A stretch of DNA of 64,000 bases from Luidia sarsii (Eukaryota; Echinodermata; Asteroidea; Paxillosida; Luidiidae), in assembly GCA_949987565.1 (NCBI GenBank), contig OX465104.1, positions 14,012,241 to 14,076,240 on the forward strand, written 5' to 3'. Below are positions 42,541 to 56,495 of the stretch, one piece after another; the stretch's first letter is position 1, and every line of letters starts with the position of its first letter. The notes under the pieces were generated by a model, which was not told the DNA's origin, searched no databases, and saw only the letters and a program-made list of their open reading frames with translations. The position numbers were made by a program, and so were the translations under genes.

Positions 42541-44013
42541 CCGTGACCCGTCAGTCCCAGACAAGCCATTCACTGTACATGTGTCTGGTCTGGTCCATTA
42601 CGCAGCGCGTAATGAGTTCATTAGACAGTGCCTACACACCCCCCCCCCCTCAGTAATTGATATATTTACTGTTTGTGCAGTGCATGCATGTGAACCCCAA
42701 TTAATGAACGCACATGTACAGTTGTATACGTACATGTACGTACGTACGTACGTACGTAGATGTGTGCCCCAAGAGAGCAGTGAATCAATGCATAGATTTC
42801 TGTTACACATTTGTGTTACCGTCTGTGCTTTCATTGGCTCCAGTATCGTCAGTAGCCAGACTGTTGCTCATTTGCCCAACCCATCCCTTCTGCCCATCTC
42901 CATGCCCATGGGATCACATATTTGTACACTCAATGCATGAGCTCATTAGGGATTGCCGCTGGTTGGAACGTATACGTACATGTACATGTACAAGCACGTG
43001 CACGTGTATACGTACGATTGCACAGTCTGTGTGTGCACATTGGAGCGCTGTGCCGGGAGGAAATTCAGCCGTGAGTACCTGGAAGGTGAGGGCAGGGGAG
43101 GCAGGGATTTTCTTCTGATGACTGCCATGTCTGATGGTTGGGTCAGGTCATGAGGCTCAAGCTGGGAGCAGATTTGATGATTTAGCGTTACTGTGTTTCT
43201 TACATATATACTGTATATGTGTATACGGTATAGTATATCAGTCAGATTTCCTCACTGTAAAAATAGACAAGAAAAACAGTTTAAACAGAGCTTTTAGCCA
43301 GGATTTGCCAGTTGGGTTTCTGATTTCTCTCTAAGGTGTGAAGTACATGTACATGTACATCTGTATCCATGATGTACATGTACACTGTATATGTACACTG
43401 TATGTAGAAGGAGGCCAACTTGTTCAATTGTGCAATGCTTTTCCTTGGCCGTTCATGTACAGTATCAGATGACGAATATTTTATAGTTAAACAAATTAAT
43501 ACATTGTGTACAGTACAGGTAGATGTCCAAAATTAGAATGTCACGGAGCCCACTATTCACTTCAACAGCTGTTATCAGATGTTTTGCTTTCATGTAATGT
43601 AGGGACATTGCTTGATCTTCATATTAGTTGAACTGACATGCATGGCACATGTACCGGCATGGAATCTAAAGGCTACTAAAAATGGCATTAGGCCATCTAA
43701 AATGGAGTCAATTTCCTTTAAAAAATAATAAAAAATCATACTGTACATGTACATGTAGCAGGGCCTTTCCCATGTTGGCAGAATCATGAGAAGAGTCAAC
43801 ACTTGTGATGGGACAAAGGAAACCAAACTCAAAACCATTTTGTAGCCCGGGCCACCAAAAGAGGCCTCCTGAAACTTTGCTCTGGTGGCCTGGCAGGTCA
43901 GTCAGTGGCCGGCCAGTGACTAACTCAGAAGAAGTTGAGGGACAGTGTGACACATGTACAAACAAGGTGACAATGTGAGTCTGGTGTCTACATTGTGTAC
44001 CTCACGTTTTGTG

Positions 44014-44415
44014 TTAAAGCCCCTACACAACATTGGTCAAGGTCAAAGAATAGCATCCATGTACGATACGTTGTCTGATCCAATATATGCATGAAATAGC
44101 ACCAAAATTTCAGCTCAATCTGCCAATCAAGTCTCGAGAAAATTGTAAAAACCGCTTCATTTGTTTCACGAAAATGCAGCATTCAACGCCGTACTTTTCC
44201 CCAAAAAAATAGTTTAAATCTCGGTGAGACCTACAGGGGGGTTGGCCTTAACGATTTCTTTTAGTTTTACTCTTTTCTCCCAAAATACAACATTTTAGGC
44301 AGAAATATTTCAGTGCAAGGTTTCTACTATTTACCATCTCAAACTGTATAAGTTTCATGTAAATCTGTGAACATTTCTGTTTTTCGATCTTACCAATGTT
44401 GTGTAGGGGCTTTAA
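44014..44415. mobile_element. piggyBac-type MITE, TTAA duplication
   Basis: Terminal inverted repeats AGCCCCTACACAACATTGGT and ACCAATGTTGTGTAGGGGCT are perfect over 20 bases, and both ends abut TTAA (44014-44017 and 44412-44415), the piggyBac target. About 394 bp internal, no coding frame. An older copy lies at 60161-60529. Confidence 0.85.
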
Positions 44416-45045
44416 GTACAGTGTAATTGTCTTGGAGCATTTCAGTGATCTTCCCAGATGAAGTACATGTAATTCATGACTGGAGTCTGGAATGCCCAGG
44501 AGCCCTTGCTTTCTGTCACCTATGCCCGGGTCTTGGCCTTTGGCGAGCTGAGATAAGTGACTTGAACATTCTCCTTAAAGGCAGAACCAAATTCCAATTG
44601 ATGATCTTGAATTTCAATCAATGGACTTGGAAATTCATCAGTTGGAAATATACAGTATGGGTGACTACCGGTAACTTAATTGCATTTGGCGAGTATTGAA
44701 CCATTTTAAATTCAGCATCAGATGGAGAAATGGAACGCTACATGTACCTCAGCGACCATATTTCAGACGTGACTCACGGCACTCTGATGTTGTCAGTAAA
44801 GGTCATACGCAAATCGCTTACATGTATATGTGCAGTGTGTATGTTGTATGTACACGGTATTTTGATGGGTGGTAGCAGATTGATGGCAAGTGCGAGTTAA
44901 ATGTTGTGAGCATGTACTGAAGCAAGGAGATTCATAAGGAAGTAATTATACAGCTGCCAGCATGTCTATGCGTACTATAATACGTACATGTACATGTACA
45001 GTGTACTACATGTGTACAATGTACATGGACTTGTATTTTTTTAAA

Positions 45046-45095
45046 TTTAGTGGGCCTGACGTTTCCATCTTAGCAGGACCTTTCTCAAAGGCAGA
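45046..45095 (+). repeat. Penelope-tail tag
   Basis: TTTAGTGGGCCTGACGTTTC then CATCTTAGCAGGACCTTTCTC and AAAGGCAGA: nearly identical to the tail at 21701-21752, including the TTTAGTGGGCC lead. Confidence 0.8.
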
Positions 45096-47489
45096 CTTGT
45101 ATTTTGTGTAAATTTTTTAGCAAAGTACATGTGTACATGTATGGCAATTGTTGGCCAGTGTTCAGAGTGTATTAATTGGCCGTGTTGGGTGAACAGCTTC
45201 CTGTCTTTAGAATGCATACTAATTACATATATGATGTACAATGTACGATTGTACGGTCCACTTAATAAACGTACGGTAAACTGCAGAGCATAATTTGATT
45301 CTCGGACCTGGGACTACAGTATGGCTGGGATTCCCACAGCTTTAAACAGGCATTCCGTGCATGCATCTCAGATTGCATTCATTGGACTCGGACGCTACAT
45401 GTACATGTACATGTATGTGATACTCAAGATTGCTTCTCTCGGGGGACATCACATGTACTGTACCAAGTGCTGTTCATGTACTGTACATACAATGTACATG
45501 TACATGTGCAATAGTCTGCACTCAACACTGCACTCATAGGGCCTTTCCCCCCAATCCCCCCCTCCCCTGATACAAGTGATAGAAGTGACTGGTACAGACT
45601 TGAGTGACTTCACTGACTTGGGTACCACTGGACTCAATGGAGGGGCGACTTGAGAGCAAGAGTGACTTTTAATGGCTGGCCTGATTTCTATGCGGCGCAT
45701 TTCAAGTTGGGCTTGAATTTCAAATCTCCACTGTAGCCATCCGGCTTGTAGGGCGCAAGGGATCCACTTTACCGGAATAAACCTCTTTTCCTGGACAGAG
45801 CTCGACGGGTATCACATTTCAGGAGGCAAACATCTGTGAGGTGTGAAGCTCTTTTTAACTGTAATCATGTGACTTTTGGGGGGGGAATTTACCGGTAAAA
45901 CTGTATTTAATAAAAAATATAGGGTGCTTTGATTTGTGATGTTTTGTAGTACTATACATGTACATGTGTAAATTGTGTACATGTACACACTGTATGTGTT
46001 TGACCTTACCAAGATTGAAGTACCGGGGGGGGGGGGGGGGGGTAGCCAAACAGATTTGAGGTAAAGTAATGTCAGCAGTTGGCAGTGAAAATTTGCATTT
46101 TAGGTCACCAGTTCTACCATGCCTAATCACTGGAATAGGCCTACATGTATTACACTGCAATATGGTCAGTCTTTTACTGGCACAGTGTATGAAAGCAACT
46201 GAATATAGTTTTGAAATATAACCGTGAATATGAAATTTGGTTGAATTCACAACTGAAGAATCTGACCTACATAATGTACACCATTATGGTTGTGACCTTC
46301 TTTTATGCATTTCAGAGAATTCCCTCTCCTTTGTGCACCTGAATTCCGTCCGATATTCTGCTCAGAATAACAAATCCTGGTTTTGTTCACATTCACTGGA
46401 AAACGAGACAGGGAGGATGGTTTTGTTCTATTATTTGTAACCAGAGGGGTATATTTTTCTTATAAATGGCTTTGGCAAAAATGGAAAAATCAACAATGCT
46501 CTAGTGGCTTCTATTTTGTTTTCTCTCTGAAGAACGATCATTCTGCCGTTCCATAACCTATTTAATACAGTGTACACAAAGCTTGAGTAACCCGAGATTC
46601 CATACAGCATGTGAATACGGATGTACAGTGTAGGCCTACCGTACATTGTACATGTACATGTATGTACCTCCTTACTATTCTCTCTCCTTAGCGACAAGCA
46701 TACATGTACATGTACATGTACATGTATGTACAGTGTACTGTCTGCTTTTATTTCCCTTTAAATGCAGGATTCGTGTAAAACTAAAAGACATAATCATGTA
46801 CAAACCCACAAGCTGTACACTGTATGTACATGTATGTATGATACAACTGCAAAGGGGGAAAGCCGATGTTTCCATGGTTACGGGCACACTTCACTGTTAG
46901 CCAATCAGAGACCAGCTCGTTCATGCTGGCTGAATTATAAATTGCGCAAATTATGTAGCGTTGGCAACCGACCAACAAAATGTACATTACACATCGTACC
47001 TGCACATGTATTGCTCGCCCATGAAGATTATCCAGATCAGAATTACGCATTTCGCATTTCTCTTATAGAGGCATGACCTTTTTTGTGACCTACGGTAAAT
47101 GTTTATTGCCTGTGGCTAAACACATCAGCGAAGTCAGGGACAAATTTGGGGAAGCATTTTCTCTCCTTGGAACAGATTGTTAAAAAGGATATATGCATAC
47201 TGGTACATATCATTTTATGTGGAGGCCTATTGACAAGGGGAGGGTTGTTTTTCTGTCGGAATTGATTATGTGACCGTGGGGAGAGTCACGGTTAGTCACC
47301 ACAGAAAGACACTGAGTACATGAATGCTCGTAGCATGGCCTTTCCTCCTCTGTAGTTGGAATTGAAACCCGATCCTTGGCCATATTCTTAGTGAAAAATA
47401 AAATGAAATATTGCAAATTATATTATTACACTAGGCCTACTGGTACATGGAAATTTGGAATATTTTGATGCTCATGTTGCTCAGCATTG

Positions 47490-48005
47490 CAAACCCAAGC
47501 TGAAACTAGCTTTGATTTGAATGGCCACAAGCTGAAACTACATGTAGCTTTGATCTGAATGATCTGTAGGCTGTAGCTAAGACATACAGCATACATACAT
47601 ACATGTATGTACGTACATGTATCCCCCAAATGGCCTGCAAGCTGAAACTAATGTACAGTAGGTTTGATTTGAATTGTTGGTGAAATTAGCTCTGAGTTTG
47701 ATCAGAACAGTCCCAACCCAAGCTGAAACTGGCTTTGATCTGATTGGTTCAAGTTGAAACTACTATACCTACATGTACATACATGTAGTACATGTACCTT
47801 TGAACTGAATGACTCATGGTTGAAACAAGTTTGTGTTTAATTGGCCCAAACTGAAACTAGATTTGGTCTGATTGGTCCCAGGCTAAAACTAGCTTCGATC
47901 TGATTGCTCCAAGCTAAAACTAGCTTTGGTCTGATTGGATGAGCTCCCTGAAACTGACTTTGAGCTGAATGGCCCATGGTTGAAACTACACATGTAGCTT
48001 CTGTT
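47490..48005 (+). repeat. Degenerate minisatellite, ~35-45-bp unit
   Basis: At least ten imperfect units follow the pattern AAGCTGAAACTAGCTTTGAT, then CTGATTGG or CTGAATGGCCC. Some are interrupted by TACATGTA inserts (47765-47800). Units vary in length and spacing, so the array is old. No coding frame. Confidence 0.75.
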
Positions 48006-49910
48006 CTTTCTTTGGTTTTAAATGGTAGTGAATGGAGTGGACGCACAGTATGTACATGCACATGTACAATGTATGTATACTGTACATTACTGCTATTGGC
48101 AAACCGGTGGTCCAACTAATCTCTGCCCACATCTGAATGATGTGATTTTGTGCTCAGAGACATATGCAATGCCAGACATTTACCACTATAGTGCACACGG
48201 GTAAGGACTGTTGACCAGATGGGGCTTGTGGCATTGATGGAGCATGACAGCAAAAACCCAATCAAGTTGTATGCATCTATCAAGACATCTTAAAAAGATT
48301 GCCGAGTGCATGTGTGTTTGGGGTGGAGGGAGATGGGGGTAAGTCCGCACTTATCAATCAGATTGAAACACGGCTGATTAGCCCCCGCATCGGATCATGT
48401 GTTTGGAGTTAATATTTGATTGCCGACGTGCAAGGTGCTTGGGACCGGGGGCTTTCGTGGCGACCGCCGTCTGGGATGTGCCATTGTGCGTCACAACCAT
48501 CTCTATATGAAGCATCCATAGAGCTGCTCTGGGACTACTGTGTGGATTACTGATGCCTTTGCCCGTGGAGATTGCTGGACTGGGGAGTTTGGTGGATACA
48601 TTTGTAATTCCTCCGTCTATCGTGAGTGTATTGTATGCTAAATGTGGAGTGCGATAGTTACTGTGGCTATGCTTTAGGCATCTGTGCAGCGGCTACACGC
48701 AAGTCCATGTAAATTACAAGTACCCTGGAGTGGATGTGTAGAATCTACACCCGTAGATGTTCTGCACTACCAAGTACATTCATTGTAGTTTTTGTACACC
48801 ATTGTAGGCCCACACTTTAGCATCTGGGTTATGATGCATGCATTCTTGCATAACAGCACATTAGTAAATCAGTTTATCTATGTTACTATGTTGTACCGGG
48901 TACATGTGTAAACGTATACATGTACATGCCTTATGCTGTGCTCATGTTGACTACAGCATATTGCAGTAATGATTACAGTACAGGGTACCTGTACATGTAT
49001 GTGCAGTTGTTTGTGTTAACAGTTTGTAAACATTGCACATGTATGGATACATGTATTACTCAGGTGTACATAATAGGGCCGTTCCCACTACGAAAATAAT
49101 CGTATTTGAGTAATACACATTGGAATGGCAACAGATGACAAACTGCCAAAGCTGTGGTTGGTAATGGGAATGGCCTCTGAGGCTCTGAATGTACATTGTA
49201 CACATCTACATTGAATGTACATGCAATGAGAGCATGAACCATATGGCAGTAATGGCATTCCCCCCTCTCCCTGTCTGTCTAAACAAGTCCAACATGAATG
49301 AACTGTGTCAATGAAGTCAGAAAGATACCATGCATGCATAATTGAACATGACCATCAATTGACTGATTTCACATGTGCAGTGTATGAGGTCCAATGGCAT
49401 GTGGGTTGTCCGTTAGATAAAAGCAAATCCCAAGTGTTTTATGGAGAGTGGACATATTACTGAGAGTCAAAATCCACACCTTGCCCTTCTCTTTTTCATT
49501 CTATGTACAGTATACGGTACTGTAATTTAGCAATGTATTACTACAGGTGTATGTCTATGAATCGTTCTCATTCGCCTGAGTATTCCAGGAGACAGAGAAA
49601 ATCAGTCATGTTGTCAGAACTTGGTGCCAATTAGAAAACAAAGAAACGATGTACATGTACATGCTGTACATGTATACAAACTATACATACATGTGCAATC
49701 TACAGTACAGTACCTATTGAACTCCAAGGAGTGCAACAAATGTTGAAAACTGGTTACCGGTAGTGACTTAACAGTATACATACATATATATACATGTACT
49801 GCTAGTCTGCTAACTAACTAAAAAGGCTGTGATACATGTACGTGTAACTAGCCCCTGCCCCCACCCCAAAATTTACATGCAAGTTTGTCTCTAATGAAAA
49901 AAACCCAGGG

Positions 49911-50005
49911 GACTTGGTATTTCAGTCCTAGTACCGGTAGGACCTTTCTCAAAGGCGGAAGAAGGCTTTGAGAAAGGTCCTGCTAGGATCAGAACATTCA
50001 TGACT
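49911..50005. repeat. Back-to-back inverted Penelope-tail tags
   Basis: A forward tag (TTCAGTCCTAGTACCGG, AGGACCTTTCTCAAAGGC) is followed after six bases by a reverse tag (GCTTTGAGAAAGGTCC, TGCTAGGATCAGAACA). Together they form a hairpin of about 25 bp. Confidence 0.75.
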
Positions 50006-51319
50006 GCATTTATTTTATTCTTTTTTTGGGGGGGGCAACCATTTGTGAAATAATTTCCTTGTTTCATTTGCGCTTTGTGTAAATATTTGGAGGTCGCAAT
50101 CGTCTGTCACTTCCCCATTTTCCAACTAGAGGCAGTGAGGCTATACAGGCCAGCGGGCACCTCTACAGGCAGTGTGGACCCTGTCCTCATCAGATTGCAG
50201 AGGAGAAGAGAGCGAGACAGTGAGAGAAGGTGAAGGAGAGAGACAGAGACTGGGACAGAACATGCCCTGAAGTTAGAATTACACTGAGTAGCTGGAGTCC
50301 TTACAATCAAGTATCAATTTTCCTCCACCTTGCGCTTGGTATGAAATTTCACAAATGGGGGGGGGGGGGGTGGAACAGAGAAGAATTGGTTACTTATTAG
50401 GAGAGGGTCAGGTGGGTCTTTTTTTCCCCCCATTGTCATTTGTGTGAGGAGCAGAGTGGACATTCATCTGCCTGCGAGGACAATGCCGGGACAATGGTGA
50501 GGCAATTGGATCCAGGGGGCTGTTATTGTTAGAGAGATACAATGTAAGTGTATGTAGCTAACCAGACTCAAGTTTTCGCTTGTAGGAAACTACAGTGTAG
50601 ATTTCTTTCCTTTTTATCCCGCTGGAGATGGAGGGGAGGTAGACAGTCACTGGGGGAGGGGGCTCCACCACTGCTCCAGCTAAGGGAGGTGCCTTGTGGT
50701 GCACTTGACTCAAATTGGATCTAGTCTAAAGAGATGCACACAAATAGGCAGACATTTTCCATCTTTTGTGTAGTGTTGGGGGGAGATAGGATGAGGGTGG
50801 AGAGGACAGGGAGGGTTTGGATCCGAGTCGACTCTCGTTCAGAATGCGTCTGGCTCCAATCAAATTAACCCTGCTACATGTAGTTTATTGGGTCTAATTT
50901 AAATTCCATGTTTAGCCCTTTTAAATTTCCTTTGCTGGCTAATAATGTCTAGACATGATGTTGTCTGTGGCGTATGTGGTAACAATTGCAAATTGAATAC
51001 ATGGGCCTACACTCTATTAAGGGGAGGGGCAGAGTTTATGAGTACCGGTAGTAATTATGATACATGTACTCAAATAGCTTACAATATGATAAATTTAATG
51101 GAAGCTTCTAAAAATTGTGTTTCCAAGAAAATTTAATCATACATGTAGGTTACTTTCCTCTTGTCATTTTTGTGCTCGTTTCAAGCTTTTCCATAGATTG
51201 AGTAAGACTGCATCAGTGCATCATCTCAGTGTTCCTATATTACATGTATGAAGAGAGGAATCTCTCAACTCCTCACTTCACTGAATAATTATTCGTGTGC
51301 ACTTGTGAAAACCCTGATA

Positions 51320-51450
51320 AGTACCGTACATGTATGTCATGTAGAGTGTACACGTGTATCATGTGCATGTACCGGTATATGTACTGTACAGTACTGTATG
51401 GGTGTGTACAGTACTGTACATGTACATGTACATGTACATGTACATGTACT
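51320..51450. repeat. TACATGTA palindromic repeat cluster
   Basis: Long run of GTACAT units, perfect for about 30 bases at 51410-51447. It is one of many: 455-525, 18510-18680, 23290-23520, 32710-32750, 34500-34680, 37250-37400, 41640-41780, 41950-42140, 42240-42450, 42720-42765, 44985-45030, 45395-45510, 46640-46725, 52345-52380, 54175-54220 and 58365-58450. Confidence 0.9.
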
Positions 51451-54400
51451 GGTACATTGTACAAGTACTTGCATACATGTGTGTACAGTAGATGTACTTT
51501 ATACGTACAGTACATACAATCATATCAACCAGAGAAACAGACTTTCAGATACATGTACATGTACATGCTCCTAAATGTACCTCTACATGCTCAGAATGTA
51601 CCAGTACATGTACATGTATCTATACATGTGGCATTTTTCATATTATTAATATTGATCAACAACAATTGGGTTTCCTCCAATAATGCCAATATGCTTTTCC
51701 AGTGGGACGCACATGATTCTTGGTGGCCCTACTGCACAAAAATGACCCAGCCCTCAGCTGTTCAATATAAGCTGTTGAGGAGATAATGTTACAACGTTCA
51801 TTACAAGGTTACTCAATAATACTACATGTACATGTACACTGTACACTGTACATACATGTATGTGACATGCACTCAGAAAGTGAATTGGTAGTGAAAGCTG
51901 TCCCTTCAGATTTACATTGCTCAGTCAGACACTATGAATTATTGTTGGCAGTCTTCTATGGATGTGTGTGTTGTATGGCCCGGCTGTTATAAGGAACGAT
52001 ATCCATGGTGGACAGATCTTGTAGTGTGGTTCTACCAAGGAAGGGTTCTACTGGACTCTGCGGTGTTAGTTTCGGGCATTAGAAATTGAAACCCTTTGTG
52101 TACAGAATGGGGTGCACCCATTCATGCTGGGTCACCACAAACACCTACAGTAGTTACAAGTAGGTACTGTATGGTTGGCATACCGTTGCAGGCTGTCTGG
52201 CACTGTGGACTGACGCATGTATGTAAAATGATGCGCGGCTTTTTTCAGCTGAGAGGAAACAGCTTCGGGCTAAGAGCAGCATGCACTGGAATTACTGGCT
52301 ACTTTTTATTTTAAAAACCTAGATTAGAGGGCATGTACAGTAGGTTATACATGTACATGTACATGTACATGTAGCTCAGGTGGTATGATGCATTTAACAA
52401 CATTACTGCAGTTTGTTGCCTGGGCAGAGCTAGATGCACAGTAGATGCCAATGGGATTGATCAGTTTGCAAGACGTCTGAGTCTTGGTCTGTGACAGTGT
52501 GTTTGCCAGCACTCCAGACCAATGAACTAATGAATCGTGTATTCCTTCTCATTCATGTGGTCCGGGTCATCTGCGAATGCCATTCAGTGGATGGTTCCCG
52601 GTCACCCCCCTCCCTCCCTATGGAAATCAATACGAGGAAATTAGAGGGTTTGTCATGCGCACTCTGCAGTGGACAGTGCCAGGGGGATTCAAACGGCTGC
52701 GTGGTGTACACTCGTGGTGGCGGGGAGATGGGAGAGCCTGAAATAACATTGGATGCGTGTTGCTGGATGGCGGCCGCCCACCCAAAAAGGCTGATTGCGT
52801 CAAACTAGGGCACGATGCTCCAGTAAGATTGAGCCATCGGGAATGTCTGGGCCAGGGCCGAACCCTCCCCTCCCTCCCTCCCCATTCCCATTCCCTGGCT
52901 CCCAGCTCTCCACCGTGTAATGATTTCAGCAGCCGCGGGTCAGTCAGTCTGGGTGCCACATGTCCATTCATGGCAATGGCGTATGGACGTCGCCGCAGTG
53001 CGTGTGTCTGCATTACATGTACTGTACATGTACATGTACGTACACTGCTATAGGACCGACTGCTGCACTGTTCAAATCGGCTGAGAGTGCACTTTGTACA
53101 TGTACAAGCACTGCTGTCGCTGCTCTAACGAAAGCCTGGTTGATTGGTCAGTTGGCGGAGGAAGAGGGGGGGGGGGTTCTTTAGAAACCTGATATCTCCT
53201 TATGACTGTTGCATTCATGAAGATGCAGGAAGCACGGAAGCTCCGCGGAGCCCGATAGAGGTTAAGCCATGTGACGGCGAGATGAACGTTCCTGCGTAGT
53301 CCATGTAACCCAACCCAACCCGCCGACCCATTGCTTGCTGAACATCAACTGTGCGCTACAGCTGCTGGCCTGGATCGGCAATGACAGCGAGGTGTCGCGT
53401 GTTTAGACACTGCAGGGCTGACGGACTGCAGCTGAACGCAGTCTTAATTTCCTTGCCAAGCCATTTACTTATCAATATCATAGTCATACAAATATTGCCT
53501 GGCCAGACCAGTTTGGAGACCACACCCTGTTGGAGGTCAAAATTGCTTCCAGAGAATTACCTAGCTGTCCTCAACCAATGCCCCACTATTGTGAGTTAAA
53601 GAATCACAGTGATCGTTGGTTAATTTCACAGTCACATCCCTCTCAGGCATATCATCAATGCACAGATCTTCTTCCTTTTTTTTTGTAGGCAAGCAGAAGA
53701 GCTTGTTTCATTACCAGCTCTCAATTGCATTTGAATACATGTACCATATGTGGCTGGTACTCCGCTCCACTGTTACTGTGTATACGCATGTACTGTAGCT
53801 TGAAAACTTGCTAAGCAGTATTTGCTGCCAAGCAGATGTTAGTGTGTACTATTTCACATTGCCCCTAGGGACCTGTCCTGAATGAAGGTATTGTCTGCAA
53901 AATGAAGAAGTTTGGTGCACATACATGACGATGTACATGTACAGTTGGGTACCGGTATAGATGGTTTTATGCAGGGCATATATGTAGATTAATAATAATA
54001 TATTGTATAATGCTATACTGTACGTGTATATGTATATGTACACGTACAGTGTACATGTAGTGTATGTGGAGTGTGGCTCTGAAAAAAAGCTAGTAACAAA
54101 GAGTGTTAATTGTACTTTACATGTTCATAATACATACATGTTCATGAACTTCATGAAAAACTGTTTGTAGCATATTGTATAATACAAGCACATACATGTA
54201 CAGTGTACATGTACATGTACAGTAAAGAACACATTGAATATGATTGAACACCCTTGAAGGCATGAAGAAATATCCATAAAAATGGGCTGGTCCCTTTGTC
54301 AGCCCAGACTACAATCAACATAAAACAAACAATGACATCTGCATGTAAGTACCGGTACATGCATGTTGCATATATGGTATGTGGATGCCATTGTTTGCTG

Positions 54401-56495
54401 TACATGTACACTGTCACTACATAGAGGTGTGATGTAGCCTCAAGACTGCTGAATATTTGAACAGTGATTCAACAGGGCAGCGATATTCAGAAAAATAAAA
54501 GTCCGGCCAATGGGATGTGGTGGTTGCTTATTAACCAGGGACATCCGTGCTGCCGGATTTCCATGAAACCTTTCATTTCCTCACCCAGTGATTCCTTCCA
54601 TAGCCTAAAATTACACGATTCAGACAGTCACATGCATGTAGGCAAGTGTGATATAATGTACAGTGTGTAGCTACTGAAAGAAGATAGAGAAAGGGAGAAA
54701 AAAAGAATTTGCCTCCTGTATGATTCCTGTGAACTGTGACAGATTTGAGCAGGAAATGTCTGAAAGTGGAAACAGAATTACATGTACATGTAAAAAAAAA
54801 ACCAGTGTATCCGGTCCATAACTCCAGCACTTTCTGTCAATCAGAGGGTGAGCGTTGCATTGTGGGAACGACAAAACTGGTGCACTTCAGTGGAGCGTTC
54901 CCACACACCCTGTGTCGCAAATAAACCGGTGATTACCGGTATTTAAAAAAAGTTGCACTTTTAGTGGAGTCTGAATCGCGATTCAAATCCCACTAATAAT
55001 CGCGTTTATTGTGTCTACTGTCCACACACACACACACAAAAAGTTGAATGAATCGCGATTCAAATTACGGTGCAAATAATCACGTTTTTTTGGTGTAGGT
55101 GAAACAGCCCTTCTGTTTTCTTTCTCCTCTCTCTGTTTCTCTGTCTCTGTCTTTCCTCCCTCTGTCTCTCTCCTTTTCTTCCTCCTTGATTTGATGAGCA
55201 GACTTGGTGGCAAAGTTTCACAGTGCAGGGGGCACACTCTGGCGCTCGAGATTGGGAGGGCGTGCATCGGGAGTGGTACCCCGACATCTGGCATGGCTGC
55301 CTCTGTGTTAACTGACTGTAGTCTGGTGGCGACTCCCTCGCACGCTGGACGGCGACACAGTGGAGCAGGCCACAACGTGATAAGGATGCCAACCAATCTA
55401 ATAAAGGCGGCAAGGCCGACCAAATCTCGGCGTGGCTGCTGCTAATTTGTATAATTGCCAATGTATGCGTTCGCTCTGCAAAGATTCTTTCTGTTTTCTC
55501 TCTTCTTTTTTCTTCTCATGTTTGCACAAGTCACTTCACTCCGCAGGCTTGAAAACCAATTGCGCCCTCAGCCTTGCCTGTCAAAGTGAGGGCAGAAACA
55601 GCCAAAAACTTCTCTCTCTGCATCCACAATACTAAAGCCTTAACGGTACAATGTACCGTACCTAGTTGCCGATAATCGTCTTTTGAAATGGCCTCTTCCC
55701 TCTTGGCAAAATATTGCCAGTAATTGCGTCATCATCATCATCATTGATGTGGCTCTGAATTTCTCCTGCAGCAATCTGTATTCATGGATTCTGTGGCCTC
55801 GGGGGGCTTACATATAGGATCTGGCGACTTTCCATTTTTGTTTTTGCAGCGCTCGCTTGAGCTTAACATATGACATTTTACCTTAGGGGATCAAATATTC
55901 CAAGTCTGGAATATTATACAAGATCCACTATTTTAGGAAGTGGAAATGGAAATTGAGGGTCATTGGAAATGGAGAAATCCATAGTATGTACAGAACAACA
56001 GGTGCATTTTTATTTGGAGTCCCTCTTACCTCCTCCGGTTCCCAGAGCTGAACGCTAAACGTTAAGTAACTGTTTGCATTCAGCATGGAAGGACAGTCAA
56101 TGAGAGTTTATGACACAGAGAGATACGTCTTTGTAAATGACCCTTAATGGCCCAAGTGATTGATGTAGTCAGCTCTGTGAGTCTAACTGCTCATTTGTAT
56201 TCATTTTATCCATTTGGTTTGGCTTTTTTTGTCATTTTCAGATGCCCCTGAGTGCTTCCAGAAGTCTACATTGAGCTGCCTGGGCCGAGACTGTGAAGTT
56301 GAGATTTCTGAGGGAGCTTCTTCTCTGCTCCTCTCCTCTCTTTGCGGCCGTCCGTGTCTTTCCGAGACTGGGGGACTGCCCACCCCGCAATGCCAAGGAT
56401 TATGATGTGAGGCAACGGCGGTGGCCTGCTTGCTGAGGAAAGCAACCTACACCCCATCCGGGCCGGACGCCCACCCCCACCCCACGGGAGCCCCA

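Larger units (their letters stand above)
36917..56241. other. Intergenic/intronic DNA, second part
   Basis: Repeat-dominated. Besides the listed elements there are G-tracts at 46026-46043 and 50358-50370 and a C/T-rich block at 55110-55190. Near 48420-48650 more GC-rich sequence ends in GTGAGT and might be a non-coding exon. The GC-rich stretch 52680-53420 has short open frames on both strands with no domain I recognise. MITE-like CGATTC/GAATCG sequences lie at 54890-55110. Confidence 0.45.
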
